Shown in pieces: positions 19,201-29,200 of a DNA stretch of 64,000 bases (position 1 is its first letter; every line of letters begins with the position of its first letter). Made by a program: the position numbers and the translations under genes. The notes below the pieces were generated by a model. It did no database searches. It worked only from the letters and a program-made list of their open reading frames with translations, and was not told where the DNA came from. Location: positions 1 through 64,000 of the forward strand of contig NZ_NJAJ01000002.1 in NCBI RefSeq assembly GCF_002632825.1, given 5' to 3'. The DNA comes from Xenorhabdus stockiae (lineage in GTDB: Bacteria; Pseudomonadota; Gammaproteobacteria; Enterobacterales; Enterobacteriaceae).

Positions 19201-20272
19201 AAAAGCAGACCCTCACTATCTGGCAGACTGGCTCTCCCTGCCCGAAACTGAACACTGCCGCTGGATAGATACTTACGGCCCGACGGAAACGACGGTGATT
19301 GCCACATCCATGAAGCTTAACGGAAGTATCTGGCCGGATGCCACTGAAAAACTGTCGATCGGGCGCCCGATAGCTAATACCCGTATTTATATTCTTGATA
19401 AACAAAAGCAACCCGTTCCCTTTGGTGTCCGCGGTGAAATCTATATCGGTGGTGTCGGTGTCGCGCGGGGTTATCTCAATCGCCCTGATCTCACCGCCGA
19501 GCGCTTTGTTGTCGATCCATTCAGCCCCGAACCAGAAGCCAGAATGTACAAAACCGGTGATTTAGGGCGTTGGCTTCCGGGTGGCAATATCGAATATCTG
19601 GGCCGTAATGATTTTCAGGTCAAGATCCGTGGATTTCGGATTGAACCCGAAGAAATTGGGGCACAACTGTTGGCCTGTGATGGCGTCAAAGAAGCCATCG
19701 TTATTGCCCATGAGGCAGATAACGGCGAGAAACGCCTGATAGCTTACTTGGTGGCACAACCAGACGTTATGTTGGAAACTGCCAACCTACGCGAACAACT
19801 GAAACTCTGTTTACCCAGTTATATGCTACCCAGCGCTTTTGTAATGCTGGATACCTTCCCGTTGACTCCCAACGGTAAGCTCGACCGTAAAGCACTACCC
19901 GCTCCTGATTTGTCGGCGGTAATAACCCGTGACTATGCCGAACCTGTGGGTGACGTAGAAAACAGACTGGCACAAATCTGGCAGGAACTGCTGGGTCTGG
20001 AACGAATCGGGCGGCATGACAGCTTTTTTGAAATCGGCGGACACTCACTTTTAGCCGCAAGATTGATAGCCCGTATACAAACCGAATTTTTAGTCCAGAT
20101 ACCTATCGTTTCAATTTTCCAGTCATCCGGATTATCAGAACTGTCTGAACTCATTCTCTCTGCCCAAATGAGTTCAGCATGGGGAGATGACTCAGAGTTA
20201 ATCAAGAAAAACCTCGATGCAATGTCCGCAGAAGAATTAATCGCAATTTTAAGTGGAGATACTGAAGAATGA
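7205..20272 (+). CDS. Four-module nonribosomal peptide synthetase (assembly-line start)
   Basis: This 4,355-aa protein has domain order C-A-T, C/E-A-T, C/E-A-T, C/E-A-T. C1 (residues about 14-450) has an intact HHLLSDG (His144-His145) but an unusual N-terminal half, fitting a starter C domain that caps the first residue. The T-domain phosphopantetheine serines are Ser1025, Ser2101, Ser3196 and Ser4281. C domains 2-4 carry the 'DIYPLSPLQ...FHHQLQ' N-terminus of dual condensation/epimerisation domains plus FHHLV(C/S)D. A-domain codes suggest Ser, Ala, Thr and an unassigned residue. The last T domain is followed by about 70 residues ending SAEELIAILSGDTEE, a likely C-terminal docking segment. 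Its stop overlaps the start of the next synthetase (ATGA), so the two are translated together. No release domain is present. Some T-C linker DNA is nearly identical to part of the second synthetase. Confidence 0.95.
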   Translation: MNTQRNHNPSSGGEFSLSSTQQVIWFDQMTRPASSDYNLSILVCIEGWLDESLFIQALEAVISHHDALRLRLIETDVMPRQTFVDTLPLPLTIYDFSQETDAESRAEQQIHANFIRPFCLYNELWHTGLFRVSENRWYWQFCCHHLLSDGMGLKLIIKALLEHYRHLAIGENLPDIAPSYLDFITEDQAYLNSKLYMRDLQFWQKRYETLPSALLPLSHSRKPATSELVKPIFWQLDKTLSQQIENIAAAHGLSVLHFMYAILACYFTRINGTEEIVIGIPVHNRKNKKQKSTLGMFSSIIPIRVTIHADDSVLDIMHKVATELHHCYKHQRFPITEINQHTQIKQKTGRSQLFDIALSFEPFDVCTSIENIAMALKGSYRGVMFPLSIAIHQYSISTTSRIEKENKPFTIAFSYDSNYLSYEDVITLQSRLALLTEAAVISLDTKVKQAPLLPETEQHNLLFTFNNTEAEFPQDALIHELFEQQVTLTPEATAVVFEEQSLSYNELNCRANQLAHYLIGLGVKPDDRVAICVERSLDMVVGLLAILKAGGAYVPLDPAYPPERLAYMLADSAPVVLLIQTTLSEIVRVPSLPVIKLDELPFSTLVNLPESNPVAAMQGLNSQHLAYVIYTSGSTGQPKGVMNSHRALCNRLVWMQNTYQLTPEDRVLQKTPFSFDVSVWEFFWPLLYGACLVMARPEGHKNVDYLAQLIEKADITTLHFVPSMLQLFVQGMKSPHTLPSLRRVMCSGEALPAELQQRFFSRFNAELHNLYGPTEAAIDVTYWKCQRDDKRHFVPIGYPIANTQMYVLDKNGQPVPLGVSGEIHIGGVGVARGYLNRPALTAERFIADPFSPQPDARLYKTGDLGRWLPDGSLEYLGRNDFQVKLRGFRIELGEIEARLMQCPGVQDAVVMVREDTEGNTRLAAYLCAEAGTELVPVDLRRQLAQHLADCMLPCAFVILDTFPLTPNGKLDRKALPIPDLSSVLTRDYAAPIGDVETALVEIWQDLLEVERVGRHDHFFELGGHSLIAVSLIEQLRDRGYLLEVPTVFATPLLAEMAQAIEDRQDTQDILVPPNLIPDGCTVITPDMLPLVTLSQTEIDTVIATVAGGVTNVQDIYPLSPLQAGILFHHQLQENEDAYLLSSLLAFDNHAHLATFLNALQQVIDRHDILRTAVCWQGLSQPVQVVWRQAPLLVTPFIPTSVQDIPSQLQAHTAQRMNISQAPLFAVSIAPDPDSNEWLLALSFHHLVCDHITLTLIMNEIQQRLQKQRGQADALPPPLPYRNFIAQTLSVPESVHENYFRQQLVDIDEPTAPFGLLNVQGNGTDVTETRLELDIVLSRTIRALARQLGVSPSVFFHVACAQILAHTSGRDDVVFGTVLLGRLQGMTGGTQNMGMFINTLPVRVSLKNHSVLEVVKSTARNLVDLLSHEQASLALAQRCSGVIPPTPLFSVLFNYRHSQSDFTAEAIWDGVHLLASVERTNYPITLSVDDLGEGFTLVALTENRVDPNRVIHYLHTALSELINTLKTDPQRSVLTLPILPAAERQLLLEHFNATQIDFPREALIHELFEQQVTRTPEAIAVVWEAKTLSYSELNRQANQLAHYLIEFGVKPDDRVAICVERSPAMIVGILAILKAGGAYVPLDPAYPAERLAYMLTDAEPVALLTQSGREDLPSHPAPTVLLDTQTSLFDTLPDHNPDRHCSGLTSQHLAYVIYTSGSTGTPKGVAIAHRNTVNFLTWAQRTFSDKELAHTLFATSLNFDLAVYECFAPLISGGTVHLVANILSLLHAETGENPVSLMNTVPSAITPLIDADALPITVQTVNLAGEALKPRIVEHLFSHAQIQAVCNLYGPSETTTYSTWARMDRADGFVPHIGRPIANTRIYILNSVGQLVPLGVIGEIHIGGVGVARGYLNHPELTAERFVVDPFSPEPEARMYKTGDLGRWLPDGNIEYLGRSDFQIKIRGFRIEPEEIEAQLLACDGVKAAVVIGRESENGGQRLVAYLIPQPDITLNPAGLRNQLRTRLAEYMLPSAFVILDRFPLTPNGKLDREALPAPDLSAVITRDYADPVGEVETILTEIWQELLGLERVGRHDHFFELGGHSLIAVSLIEQLRRRGYSLEVRSIFATPLLSEMAQAIHAQQDTSDIFVPANRIPDGCTHITPDMLPLVTLSQTEINTIVATVAGGVANVQDIYPLSPLQEGLLFHHQLQEDGDAYLSNSLLAFDTRSRLDTFLNALQQVIDRHDILRTAFCWQGLCKPMQVVWREAKLSVMSFIPISAENIPSQLQANITNRLDITQAPLFTASTVYDPASEEWLLALSFHHLVCDNMTLTLIMDEIQQLLQKQTVQGQAIELTPPLLYHNFIAQTLNVPDSVHEDYFRQQLADIDEPTAPFGLLNVQGNGTDVTESRLSLDKTLAHTLRAQARRLGISASVLFHVAWAQVLAKICGQEKVVFGTVLLGRLHGSADADQMMGMLINTLPIRVSLSNFSVLEVVQATAKNLANLLEHEQAPLALAQNCSGVIPPMPLFSVLFNYRHGSSIPAEAEKRVWKGIRLLASVERTNYPITLSVDDTEDGFTLVAQSVAGAEPCRLVNYLHTALSELVNTLMTEPQRPALDLSILPAAEHQLLLENFNATQADFPQDTLIHELFEQQVDRTPEAIAVVWEGKTLSYSELNRQANQLAHYLIELGVKPDDRVAICVERSLDMIVGILAILKAGGAYVPLDPAYPADRLTYMLADADPVVLLLQTTLSEIFGELALPIVRLDDQLLPTLANQPETNPVAAAQGLTPCHMAYVIYTSGSTGQPKGVMVEHTNVTRLLATTQSRFRFDNNDIWTLFHSFAFDFSVWELWGALAYGGRLVVISTECARSPQMFYELLCREQVTVLNQTPSAFRQLIVAQNAMPHAQHTLRCIIFGGEALELHTLAPWVDRNPTEQTRLVNMYGITEITVHATYRELTEPDVYSGKGSLIGQPLDDLRIYVLDVYGQPAPLGVAGELYVAGAGVARGYLNRPELTSERFLPDVFSDRPGMRMYKTGDLARWLPDGNLEYLGRNDFQVKLRGFRIELGEIEAGLMQCPGVQEAVVIAREDAEGNTRLVAYLCAEAGTELMPVDLRRQLAQHLAEYMIPSAFVMLDTFPLTPNGKLDRKALPAPDLYAVITRDYEAPIGDVEIALSEIWQELLGLERVGRHDHFFELGGHSLIAVSLIEQLRSRGYLLEVRSIFATPLLTDMAQAIQARQDAPDMLVPPNRIPDGCTRITPDMLPLVTLSQTEIDTIVATVAGGVANVQDIYPLSPLQEGILFHHQLQEDVDTYLLNTLLAFDTRSRLDTFLNALQQVIDRHDILRTAFCWHGLSQPVQVVWRQAKLPVTSFVLAQQQPPQSISRLDITQAPLFAASIALDSDSNEWLLTLNFHHLVSDHMTLEFIMKEIFLLLDGQEESLPAPLPYRNFIAQILKIPNSVHESYFRERFADIDEPTAPFGLLNIQGSGANLVEARLRLNDTLAQTLRAQSRRLGVSPSVLFHIAFAQMLAHISDREEVVFGTVLLGRLHGSAGADRVMGMFINTLPIRISLNNLNVWEVVQATAANLAELLEHEQAPLALAQRCSRVIPPLPLFSALFNYRYSPSVPEEKSGWEGVHLLAAEERTNYPLDLSVDDSGDGFTLIAQTANTVDPERIVNYLNTALCGLMEALQTDAQKLVRELPILSDAERQQLLEDFNTTQTDFPSTAFIHTLFEQQAQYKPNAIAVITENSSLSYGELNQRANQLAYALIAVGIQPDDRIALCVERSLDMIIGILGILKAGAGYVPLDPSHPDKRRAYVLSDCAPRLLLTQQHLQEYVSNSDIPVWFLDEAKYLERVARYPVINPEPEQLGLQSHHLAYVVYTSGSTGLPKGVMVEHRNVVNFIHAQCQISGLNAADRVLQFSTIAFDASVGEIFPTLATGATLILRPPHLQIPDAAFSHFLQEQAVSIADLPTAFWHQWGQEIKAGRSEFSPTLRSITIGGEKADPHYLADWLSLPETEHCRWIDTYGPTETTVIATSMKLNGSIWPDATEKLSIGRPIANTRIYILDKQKQPVPFGVRGEIYIGGVGVARGYLNRPDLTAERFVVDPFSPEPEARMYKTGDLGRWLPGGNIEYLGRNDFQVKIRGFRIEPEEIGAQLLACDGVKEAIVIAHEADNGEKRLIAYLVAQPDVMLETANLREQLKLCLPSYMLPSAFVMLDTFPLTPNGKLDRKALPAPDLSAVITRDYAEPVGDVENRLAQIWQELLGLERIGRHDSFFEIGGHSLLAARLIARIQTEFLVQIPIVSIFQSSGLSELSELILSAQMSSAWGDDSELIKKNLDAMSAEELIAILSGDTEE
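7250..10400 (+). other. NRPS module 1: starter C - A(Ser) - T
   Basis: The C domain has catalytic HHLLSDG at residues 144-150. As it begins the line, it must acylate or otherwise cap residue 1; the donor (fatty acyl or other) cannot be read from sequence. A-domain pocket residues in GrsA numbering are D-V-W-H-M-S-L-I-D, one change from the classical serine code DVWHLSLID. The T serine is Ser1025. Confidence 0.85.
10430..13630 (+). other. NRPS module 2: dual C/E - A(Ala-like) - T
   Basis: The C/E domain has HHQLQENED (G of the GD pair replaced by E) and FHHLVCDH. Pocket residues are D-L-Y-N-N-A-L-T-Y. From memory this is one residue from the microcystin D-Ala domain, so Ala is the best guess. 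The same code recurs in modules 8, 10 and 11. The T serine is Ser2101. Confidence 0.75.
13650..16910 (+). other. NRPS module 3: dual C/E - A(Thr) - T
   Basis: The C/E domain retains a full GD (HHQLQEDGD). Pocket residues D-F-W-N-I-G-M-V-H match the classical threonine code exactly. Module 12 carries a clearly related Thr domain. The T serine is Ser3196. Confidence 0.85.
16930..20180 (+). other. NRPS module 4: dual C/E - A(unassigned) - T
   Basis: The C/E domain has HHQLQEDVD. Pocket residues are D-A-G-(A or D)-T-G-T-V-I; the fourth depends on a one-residue gap before LPTAFWHQW. I know no match. If it is Asp, a basic substrate is possible. Module 6 carries a close relative. The T domain (Ser4281, FFEIGGHSLLAARL) differs from the others, consistent with handing over to the LCL-type C domain on the next protein. 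Confidence 0.7.
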
Positions 20273-23200
20273 GCAAAGCTAATATCAATATCGAAATGTT
20301 AAAACGAGCTGTTTTAGAGAAAAAAGTTAAAGAAAAAATTAAACAGTCCGCTAATGAAACTCGTTCATTACACATGCCGATAACGAAGACAGATCGCCAT
20401 GCACCTTTAGTATTATCCTTTGCCCAACAACGATTATGGTTTATCGGACAATTCGATTCAGCCGCAAGCCGGGCCTATCATATCCCTGTCGCATTGCGTC
20501 TTACGGGGAAACTTGAACATCAGGCACTCATCTCCGCTCTTGATAACCTTGTGGCCCGTCAGGAAAGTTTGCGCACCCACTTTACATTGGTGGATGATCA
20601 ACCTTGTCAGAAAATAGCCCCTCCGGATACTGGCTTTTCAATGAGTTATATGGATTTACGTTCTCTGAGTGAAGACGAACGTTCGGCCCGTGTTGACGAA
20701 CTGGCTGAATCTGAAGCTCGGACGCCTTTTGATCTTACTCAGGGTCCGTTAATCCGGGGTCAGCTATTGCAGCTGGATAATGAAGAACATGTCCTGTTGT
20801 TAACTCAGCATCACATCATTTCTGATGGCTGGTCCAGTGGTATTTTAATCCGTGAACTGGCGGCATTTTATCAGGCTGCCCTGACCGACCATGAGGCTTA
20901 TTTGCCACCACTGCCTATCCAGTACGCCGACTATGCTGCCTGGCAACGCAGTGCATTACATAGCGATGAATTGACCACACAGCGAGATTTTTGGTATCAC
21001 CAGCTTAATGGCGCACCATCCCTGTTGGAACTGCCTACGGATCGCCCTCGTCCCGCTGTGCAGAGCTATAGTGGCAGTCAGATACCTGTTCACCTTGATG
21101 AGGAATTACTCACTGCTCTGAAAACATTCGGACAAAATCAGGGAGCCACATTATTTATGACTCTTCTCACGGCGTGGGCTGTTGTTCTCTCCCGCTTGAG
21201 TGGTCAAAACGATATTGTGATCGGCCTTCCCATCGCCAATCGTACCCGCACCGAACTGGATAATCTGATTGGTTTTTTCGTCAACACGCTCGCCTTACGT
21301 ATTGAATCAGGCCAATGTCATACCATAGCGGAACTGCTGGCCCATGTTCGTAAACAGACACTGGCGGCTTATGCTCATCAGGATCTGCCTTTTGAGCAGG
21401 TGGTGGAAGTGTTACAGCCCGAACGTAGCCTGAGTCACAGCCCCATCTTTCAGGTGATGCTGGCATTGGACAATACTCCGGCTCAGGAATTGAAACTGCC
21501 CGACCTTGAACTTTCTATTATTGAACAACCGCAATACAGTGCTCAATGTGATTTAACGCTGTCGTTAACTGAAACAGCCGGAAATTCGGGCTTAATCGGA
21601 ACGCTAATATACGCAACTGATTTATTCGATCGGGAAACCGTGGTTCGTATTGCCGGTTATTTTAAGAACGTGATAACCGCAATGGTTGTTGATGTGAATC
21701 AGACGATTTCATCGCTGCCTATGTTATCTGCAATGGAACAACAATTATTAGTGGATTTTAATGCCACGCAAGCCGACTTTCCGCAGAATGCCCTCATCCA
21801 TGAACTGTTTGAACAGCAAGTGGCTCAAACGCCGGAAGCGATTGCTGTCGTGTGTGAAGGGCAAACGCTGAGTTATGAACAAATTAACCGTCAGGCCAAC
21901 CAACTGGCCCATTATCTGATTGGATTGGGTATACAACCGGATGATCGGGTGGCTATCTGTGTCGAGCGCAGCCCGGCATTGATCGTCTGCCTGCTGGGTA
22001 TCCTGAAAGCGGGTGGTGCTTATGTCCCCCTCGATCCGACTTACCCCGCAGAACGGTTAGCCTATATGCTGAAAGATGCCGCTCCGGTCATCTTACTGAC
22101 TCAGATCGCCCAGCGCGATAAGTTACCGGATATCGTACCTGTACGCGTAATTGATGCTCAGGATACCTCATTAGAAACCCTGTCATTGGTCACACAACCG
22201 AGCCATAACCCGGATGCACAAGCATTGGGACTGACATCACGCCATCTGGCTTATGTGATCTATACCTCCGGTTCAACCGGGCAACCAAAAGGTGTAATGA
22301 TTGAGCACCGCAATGTTAATCGGCTGGCTATCAATGGGGGTTATGCGGATATCGGGCCGAATGATTGCGTAGCCCACTGTTCCAATATTGCGTTTGATGC
22401 CTCAACATGGGAAATCTGGTCAGCCCTGTTAAACGGTGGACGCCTGCATGTGATCCCACAAGCCGTATTACTTAACCCTGAACGTTTCCGTGACGAATTA
22501 ATCAGCGGTGAAGTCACGGCAATGTTGTTAACGGTGGGGCTGTTCAACGCTTATCTGGAAATACTCTCTCCCCTGTTCAAGCAATTGCGCTATCTGCTTG
22601 TCGGCGGTGAAGTACTCAATCCGAAAAAAATACAACAGGTACAATTATCTGAATCCCGGCCAACCCATCTGATTAATGCTTATGGTCCGACAGAAACCAC
22701 CACAATAGCCACCACTTATGCAATAACATCGACTACTAATGTTGCATATACCATTCCAATCGGACGCCCTATTGCTAACACCCAAATCTATATTCTTGAC
22801 TCTTCTGGCCAACCTACTCCGCTTGGGGTGGTGGGCGAAATCTATATCGGTGGTGCCGGTGTAGCCCGGGGTTATCTGAACCGGCCTGAACTTACGCGGG
22901 AGCGTTTCCTGCCTGATTGGTTCTCTGCTGAAGTGGATGCCCGGCTGTATAAAACCGGTGACCTTGGTCGCTGGTTGCCGGATGGTAATATTGAATATCT
23001 TGGTCGCAATGATTTTCAGGTTAAATTACGCGGTTTCCGTATTGAACTGGATGAAATCGAGGCGCGTCTGAATCAATACCCGGGGATCAATGAATCCATC
23101 GTTATCGCGCGTGAAGACATTCCCGGGGATAAGCGTTTGGTTGCTTACGTGCAAACTCAGCCTGATATTGAATTGATACCAACCAAACTGCGGCAGTATC

Positions 23201-26200
23201 TCACTCAGCATCTGGCAGACTATATGCTACCCAGTGCCTTTGTCATTTTAGATACTTTCCCGCTGACGCCCAACGGTAAACTTGACCGCAACGCACTACC
23301 TGCGCCGGATCTGTCTGCGGTGATAACGCGTGACTATGCTGAACCTGTGGGCGATGTGGAAATCACATTATCGGAAATCTGGCAGGAGTTACTGGGATTA
23401 GAGCGCGTTGGTCGTCATGACCACTTCTTTGAATTGGGCGGGCACTCGCTGATTGCCGTCAGTCTGATTGAACAATTACGCAACCGTGGATATTTACTGG
23501 AAGTACGCAGCGTTTTTGCCACACCGTTGCTGGCAGATATGGCGCAGGCAATACAGACAGGGATAGATACTCCACCGGTTCTGATCCCACCCAACCGCAT
23601 TCCCGATGGATGCACAGCCATTACGCCTGAGATGCTGCCACTGGTGACGCTGTCACAAACCGAAATTGACGCCATCATTGCGACGGTAACCGGCGGGGCT
23701 GCTAATGTACAGGATATCTATCCGCTATCGCCCTTGCAGGAAGGTATTTTATTCCACCACCAGTTACAGGAAAACAGTGATGCTTACTTATTGAATGCCC
23801 TGCTGGCTTTTGATACCCAAGCGCGTCTGGAGACTTTCCTTACGGCTCTGCAACAGGTGATAGACCGCCATGATATCCTGCGTACCGCCTTCTGTTGGCA
23901 GGAACTGAGTCAGCCAGTACAAGTGGTTTGGCGGCAAACGCGCTTACCGGTGACTCCTTTTATCCCGACATCGCCAGAGAACATCCCGGCACAATTACAG
24001 GCGCATATTGTCATCCCCATAAATATCACTCAGGCACCCTTATTCGCTGCCAGTACTGTTTACGATCCTGACAATCATGAATGGTTACTGGGACTGAGTT
24101 TTCATCATCTGGTTAGTGACCATGTCACACTAGAGTTGATCATGGATGAGATTCAGCAATTATTACAAGGAGAAATTGAGTCTCTACCTGTGCAACTGCC
24201 GTACCGAAACTTTATTGCCCAAATGCTGAATATACCGCCTTCAGTGCATGAAGATTACTTCCGCGAGCGGCTCGCTGAGATTGATGAACCCACCGCCCCC
24301 TTCGGCTTGCTCAATGTACAGGGGGATGGGACAGAGATGACGGAAGCCCAATTGTGTCTGGATATAACGTTGGCACAAACCCTCCGCGCACTGGCTCGTC
24401 AACTGGGGATCAGTCCGAGTGTGCTATTCCATGTTGCTTGGGCACAGGTGCTTGCCCACACCAGCGGCCGTGATGACGTGGTGTTCGGCACGGTGTTGTC
24501 GGGACGGCTGCAAGGCACCACAGGGGCCGATCAGGTGATGGGAATGTTTATCAACACCCTGCCGGTCAGAATATCCCTGAACAATCACACTGTACTTGAA
24601 GTGGTTCAGGCAACGGCAAAAGATCTGGCTGACCTGCTGGAACATGAGCAATTTCCGCTCGTTCTCGCCCAGCGTTTCAGCAGTGTTATACCTTCCCAAC
24701 CTTTGTTCAGTGCCCTGTTTAACTATCGCCATTCTCCATCAAATTCCACGGATAAACCCGGCTGGAAAGGTGTTCGTTCGTTGCCTTCTGAAGAGTGGTC
24801 AAACTATCCGCTGGATCTGTCGGTGGATGATTTTGGAGACGGTTTTGCACTGGTCGCTCAAGCAGTGAACAGCGTTGACCCCAATCGGGTGGTGAATTAT
24901 ATGTATACTGCTCTTTGTGGGCTGACTGACGCACTGCAAAACAATCCCAGACAGCCTGTATTGGCGCTGTCCATTCTGCCGATAGCCGAACGCCAACAAT
25001 TACTGGAGGTTTTCAATGCCACACAAACTGACTTCCTCCCGTCAGAAGCACTTATCCATACGCTGTTTGAGCAACGGACGCAGCAAGCTCCGGATGCCAT
25101 CGCCATCATTTCTGAGCATGGCTCGCTGAGTTATGATGAACTGAACCGGCGAGCTAACCAGCTAGCCAATGCTCTGATTACAGTGGGTATCCAGCCGGAT
25201 GATCGGGTTGCTCTATGTGTTGAGCGCAGCCCGGATATGATTATTGGCATACTGGGTATCTTAAAAGCCGGAGCGGCGTATGTACCGCTAGATCCGAATC
25301 ATCCGGATAAGCGACGGGCTTACATATTGTCTGACAGTACGCCTAAATTACTCCTTACCCAACAGCATTTACAGTCACAGGCTCTGAACAATGATATCCC
25401 TGTCTGGTTCTTGGATGAGGCTGATTATCTGGAACGGGTAGCCCAATACTCTGTCGCTAATCCTGAACCGGAACCACTGGGATTACAGAGTCATCATCTG
25501 GCTTATGTGATCTATACCTCGGGTTCGACGGGGCAACCTAAAGGCGTGATGATTGAGCACTGTAATGCAGTGAACTTTATTCATGCCCAATGTCAGATAA
25601 CGGCGCTTAATGCGGCAGATCGCGTTCTGCAATTTGCCACGATAGCCTTTGATGCTTCCGTGGCAGAGATTTTCCCGACTCTGGCAACAGGGGCCACTTT
25701 AATTCTACGGCCCTCTCACCTTCAGATACCGGATGCCGCCTTCAGTCACTTCCTGCAAGAACAAGCTATCAGCGTTGTCGATCTACCGACCGCTTTCTGG
25801 CATCAGTGGGGACAGGAAATAAAAGCCGGTCGCAGTGGGTTCTGCTCAACCCTGCGTTCAATCACTGTCGGCGGGGAAAAAACTCACCTTCACTCGCTTG
25901 CCGACTGGCAATCCCTGCCTGAAACACAACACTGTCGTTGGACAGACACCTACGGCCCAACAGAAGCGACTGTCATTGTCACTTCTCTGTCACTCAATGG
26001 TGGTGCTTTACTAAATGCTGCTGAAACGTTATCCATTGGCCGCCCGATAGCCAATTGTCGGATTTATATACTTGATAAAGCACAACAACCTGTTCCTCTG
26101 GGCGTAACGGGTGAAATCTATATCGGTGGTGCGGGCGTAGCACGGGGTTACCTGAATCATTCTGACCTGACTGCTGAGCGCTTTGTTGCTGATTCTTTCA

Positions 26201-29200
26201 GTTCCCAACCGAATGCCAGAATGTATAAAACCGGCGATCTGGGGCGCTGGCTACCGGATGGAAATATCGAATACCTTGGTCGTAATGATTTTCAGGTCAA
26301 GATCCGCGGTTTCCGCATCGAGCCGGGGGAAATTGCGGCGCAATTAGTGGCCTGTGAAGGGGTCAGGGAAGCGGTGGTTATCGCCCATAAAACTGATAAG
26401 GGTGAACAACGTCTGGTGGCTTATTTTGTGCCGCAACCTGACGTCACGCTGGAAGCGGCCAGACTGCGTGAGCAACTGAAAAGTTGTCTGGCGGATTATA
26501 TGCTGCCCAATGCCTTTATCATGTTAGAGAACTTCCCGCTGACCCCCAACGGTAAGCTCGACCGCAAGGCCCTGCCAACGCCTGACTTGTCGGTAGTGAT
26601 CACACGGGATTATGAAGCGCCGATCGGTGATGTGGAAATTGCACTGACACAAATCTGGCAGGATTTACTCGGATTGGAACGGGTCGGGCGTCACGACCAT
26701 TTCTTTGAGCTGGGCGGCCATTCCCTGATTACGGTCAGCTTGATTGAACAACTGCGCCGTCGGGGATACTCACTGGCGGTGCGTAGTGTTTTCACAATGC
26801 CAATACTGGCGGATATGGCACAGGCGATAACCCGGCAAGAGACGCCGGATGATGGGGTACCGCCCAACCGCATTCCTAATGGTTGCACAGCAATTACCCC
26901 CGACATGTTGCCACTGGTGACGCTGTCACAGACTGACATTGACACCATTGCTGCCTCCGTAACCGGTAGTCATGCCAATGTGCAGGATATCTATCCGCTG
27001 GCGCCTTTACAGGCCGGTATCCTCTTCCATCACCAGCTACAGGAGACAGGGGATACTTACCTGTTAAACAGTCTGCTCGCCTTTGATACCCGAGCACGTC
27101 GGGACGCTTTTCTTGATGCTCTGCAACAGGTCATCGATCGCCACGACACCCTGCGGACAGCATTTTATTGGCAGGGGCTGAGTCAGCCAGTACAAGTGGT
27201 TTGGCGGCAGGCGAAACTACCTGTGACGCCCTTTATTCCCACTTCGACAGACAATATCCCTGCGCAATTACAAGCGCATATCGCCACCCGACTGGATATC
27301 AGTCAGGCACCCTTGTTCACCGCCAGTACCACTTACGATCCCGCCAGTGATGAATGGCTGTTAACACTAAACTTCCATCATCTGGTCAGCGACCATATGA
27401 CGCTTGAACTGATATTGGGGGAAATTCAACAATTATTGCAGGGACAGGCAGACGCGCTGCCTACTCCTTTGCCGTACCGCAACTTTATTGCCCGGACTTT
27501 AAATATACCCGCCTCAGTGCATGAGGCGTATTTCCGTGAACAACTGGCTGATATTGATGAGCCTACTGCACCGTTTGGCTTACTCAATGTACAGGAAGAT
27601 GGCACTGATATAGCAGAAGCTCATTTGCCACTGGACAGCGCGCTGGCGAACACCTTGCGCGAGCAGGCCCGTTGTTTAGGTATCAGTCCGAGCGTATTGT
27701 TCCATGTGGCCTGTGCTCAGGTGCTGGCTCATACCAGTGGCCGTGATGATGTCGTCTTCGGTACGGTATTACTGGGGAGATTGCAAGGCAGCATCGCAGC
27801 TGATCAGGTTATGGGGATATTTATCAATACCCTGCCGATCCGAATTTCTCTTGGTCATCTCAGTGTGCGGGAAACCGTGGAGAATACGGCCCGGAATTTA
27901 GCCACCTTACTGGAGAATGAACAGGCCCCACTGGCGTTGGCCCAGCGGTGCAGCGGAGTGATCCCGCCCTTACCCCTGTTTAGTGTGCTGCTTAACTATC
28001 GTCACAATTCATCATCTCCCGCAAAGCATCCCATACTAGAAGGAATGCGTCTGTTGGATGCCAAAGAACAAACAAATTATCCGCTGACTCTCTCCGTGGA
28101 TGATTTTGGGGATAGTTTCATTCTGGGAGTCCAGAGCGTGACGGGTATCGATCCTGACCGAATGGTTCATTACCTGTACACGGCACTTCAGAACCTGACA
28201 GAAGCTCTGCATAAGGAACCTTTACAGCCGATTCTGGATTTGCCCATCCTGCCTGAGTCTGAACGTCAGCAGTTACTGGTGGATTTCAACGCCACACAAG
28301 CTGATTTTCCGCAGCATGCTCTTATTCACGAACTGTTTGAACAACAGGTTGTGCTGACGCCAGAGGCCCTTGCCGTGGTAGGTGAAGCACACACGCTGAG
28401 TTATGATGCACTGAATCGCCGGGCCAACCAACTGGCCCATTATCTGATTGAATTGGGTATACAGCCGGATGATCGAGTGGCGATTTGCGCTGAACGTAGC
28501 CCGGATATGATCGTGGGCATATTGGCTATCCTGAAGGCTGGCGGCGCGTATGTGCCCCTTGATCCGGCTTATCCCGCCGAACGGTTGGCCTATATGCTGG
28601 AAGATGCGGCGCCGGTGGCGTTGCTGACGCAAACCGGGTTGGCGGGTCAATTGGTTTATCCGATCCTCACGGTGCAACTTGACAGCCAAACATCCGATAA
28701 CCAAACATCGCTTTTTGATATCCAGCCTGACCATAACCCCGATACAACCTCATTGGGGCTGAGTTCACACCATCTGGCCTATGTGATTTATACCTCCGGT
28801 TCGACCGGACAGCCCAAGGGAATCGGGGTGACTCACCACAATGTCATTAATCTGTATACCGGCCTGCAATCAGTGATTAACTTCACGGCACCGTGTCGCA
28901 CTGCCCTGAATGCCAGTATCGTGTTTGACGCCTCGGTACAGAGTTGGCTGCAATTGCTGGCGGGTCATACACTGGTCATCATCCCGGAGGCTATTCGTGC
29001 TAATGGGGCGCAACTCTGGCGTTATCTGGCACATCATGCGGTGGATCTGTTTGACTGTACCCCCGTACAGCTGCAATGGCTGCTGAATGCGGGGCTGGGT
29101 ACCGATACGGATTATCAGCCCAAACTGACGTTAATCGGCGGCGAGGCCATTTCCTCTGTCTTATGGTCGCGCTTGCAACAAATAAAAACGACCTGTTTTA

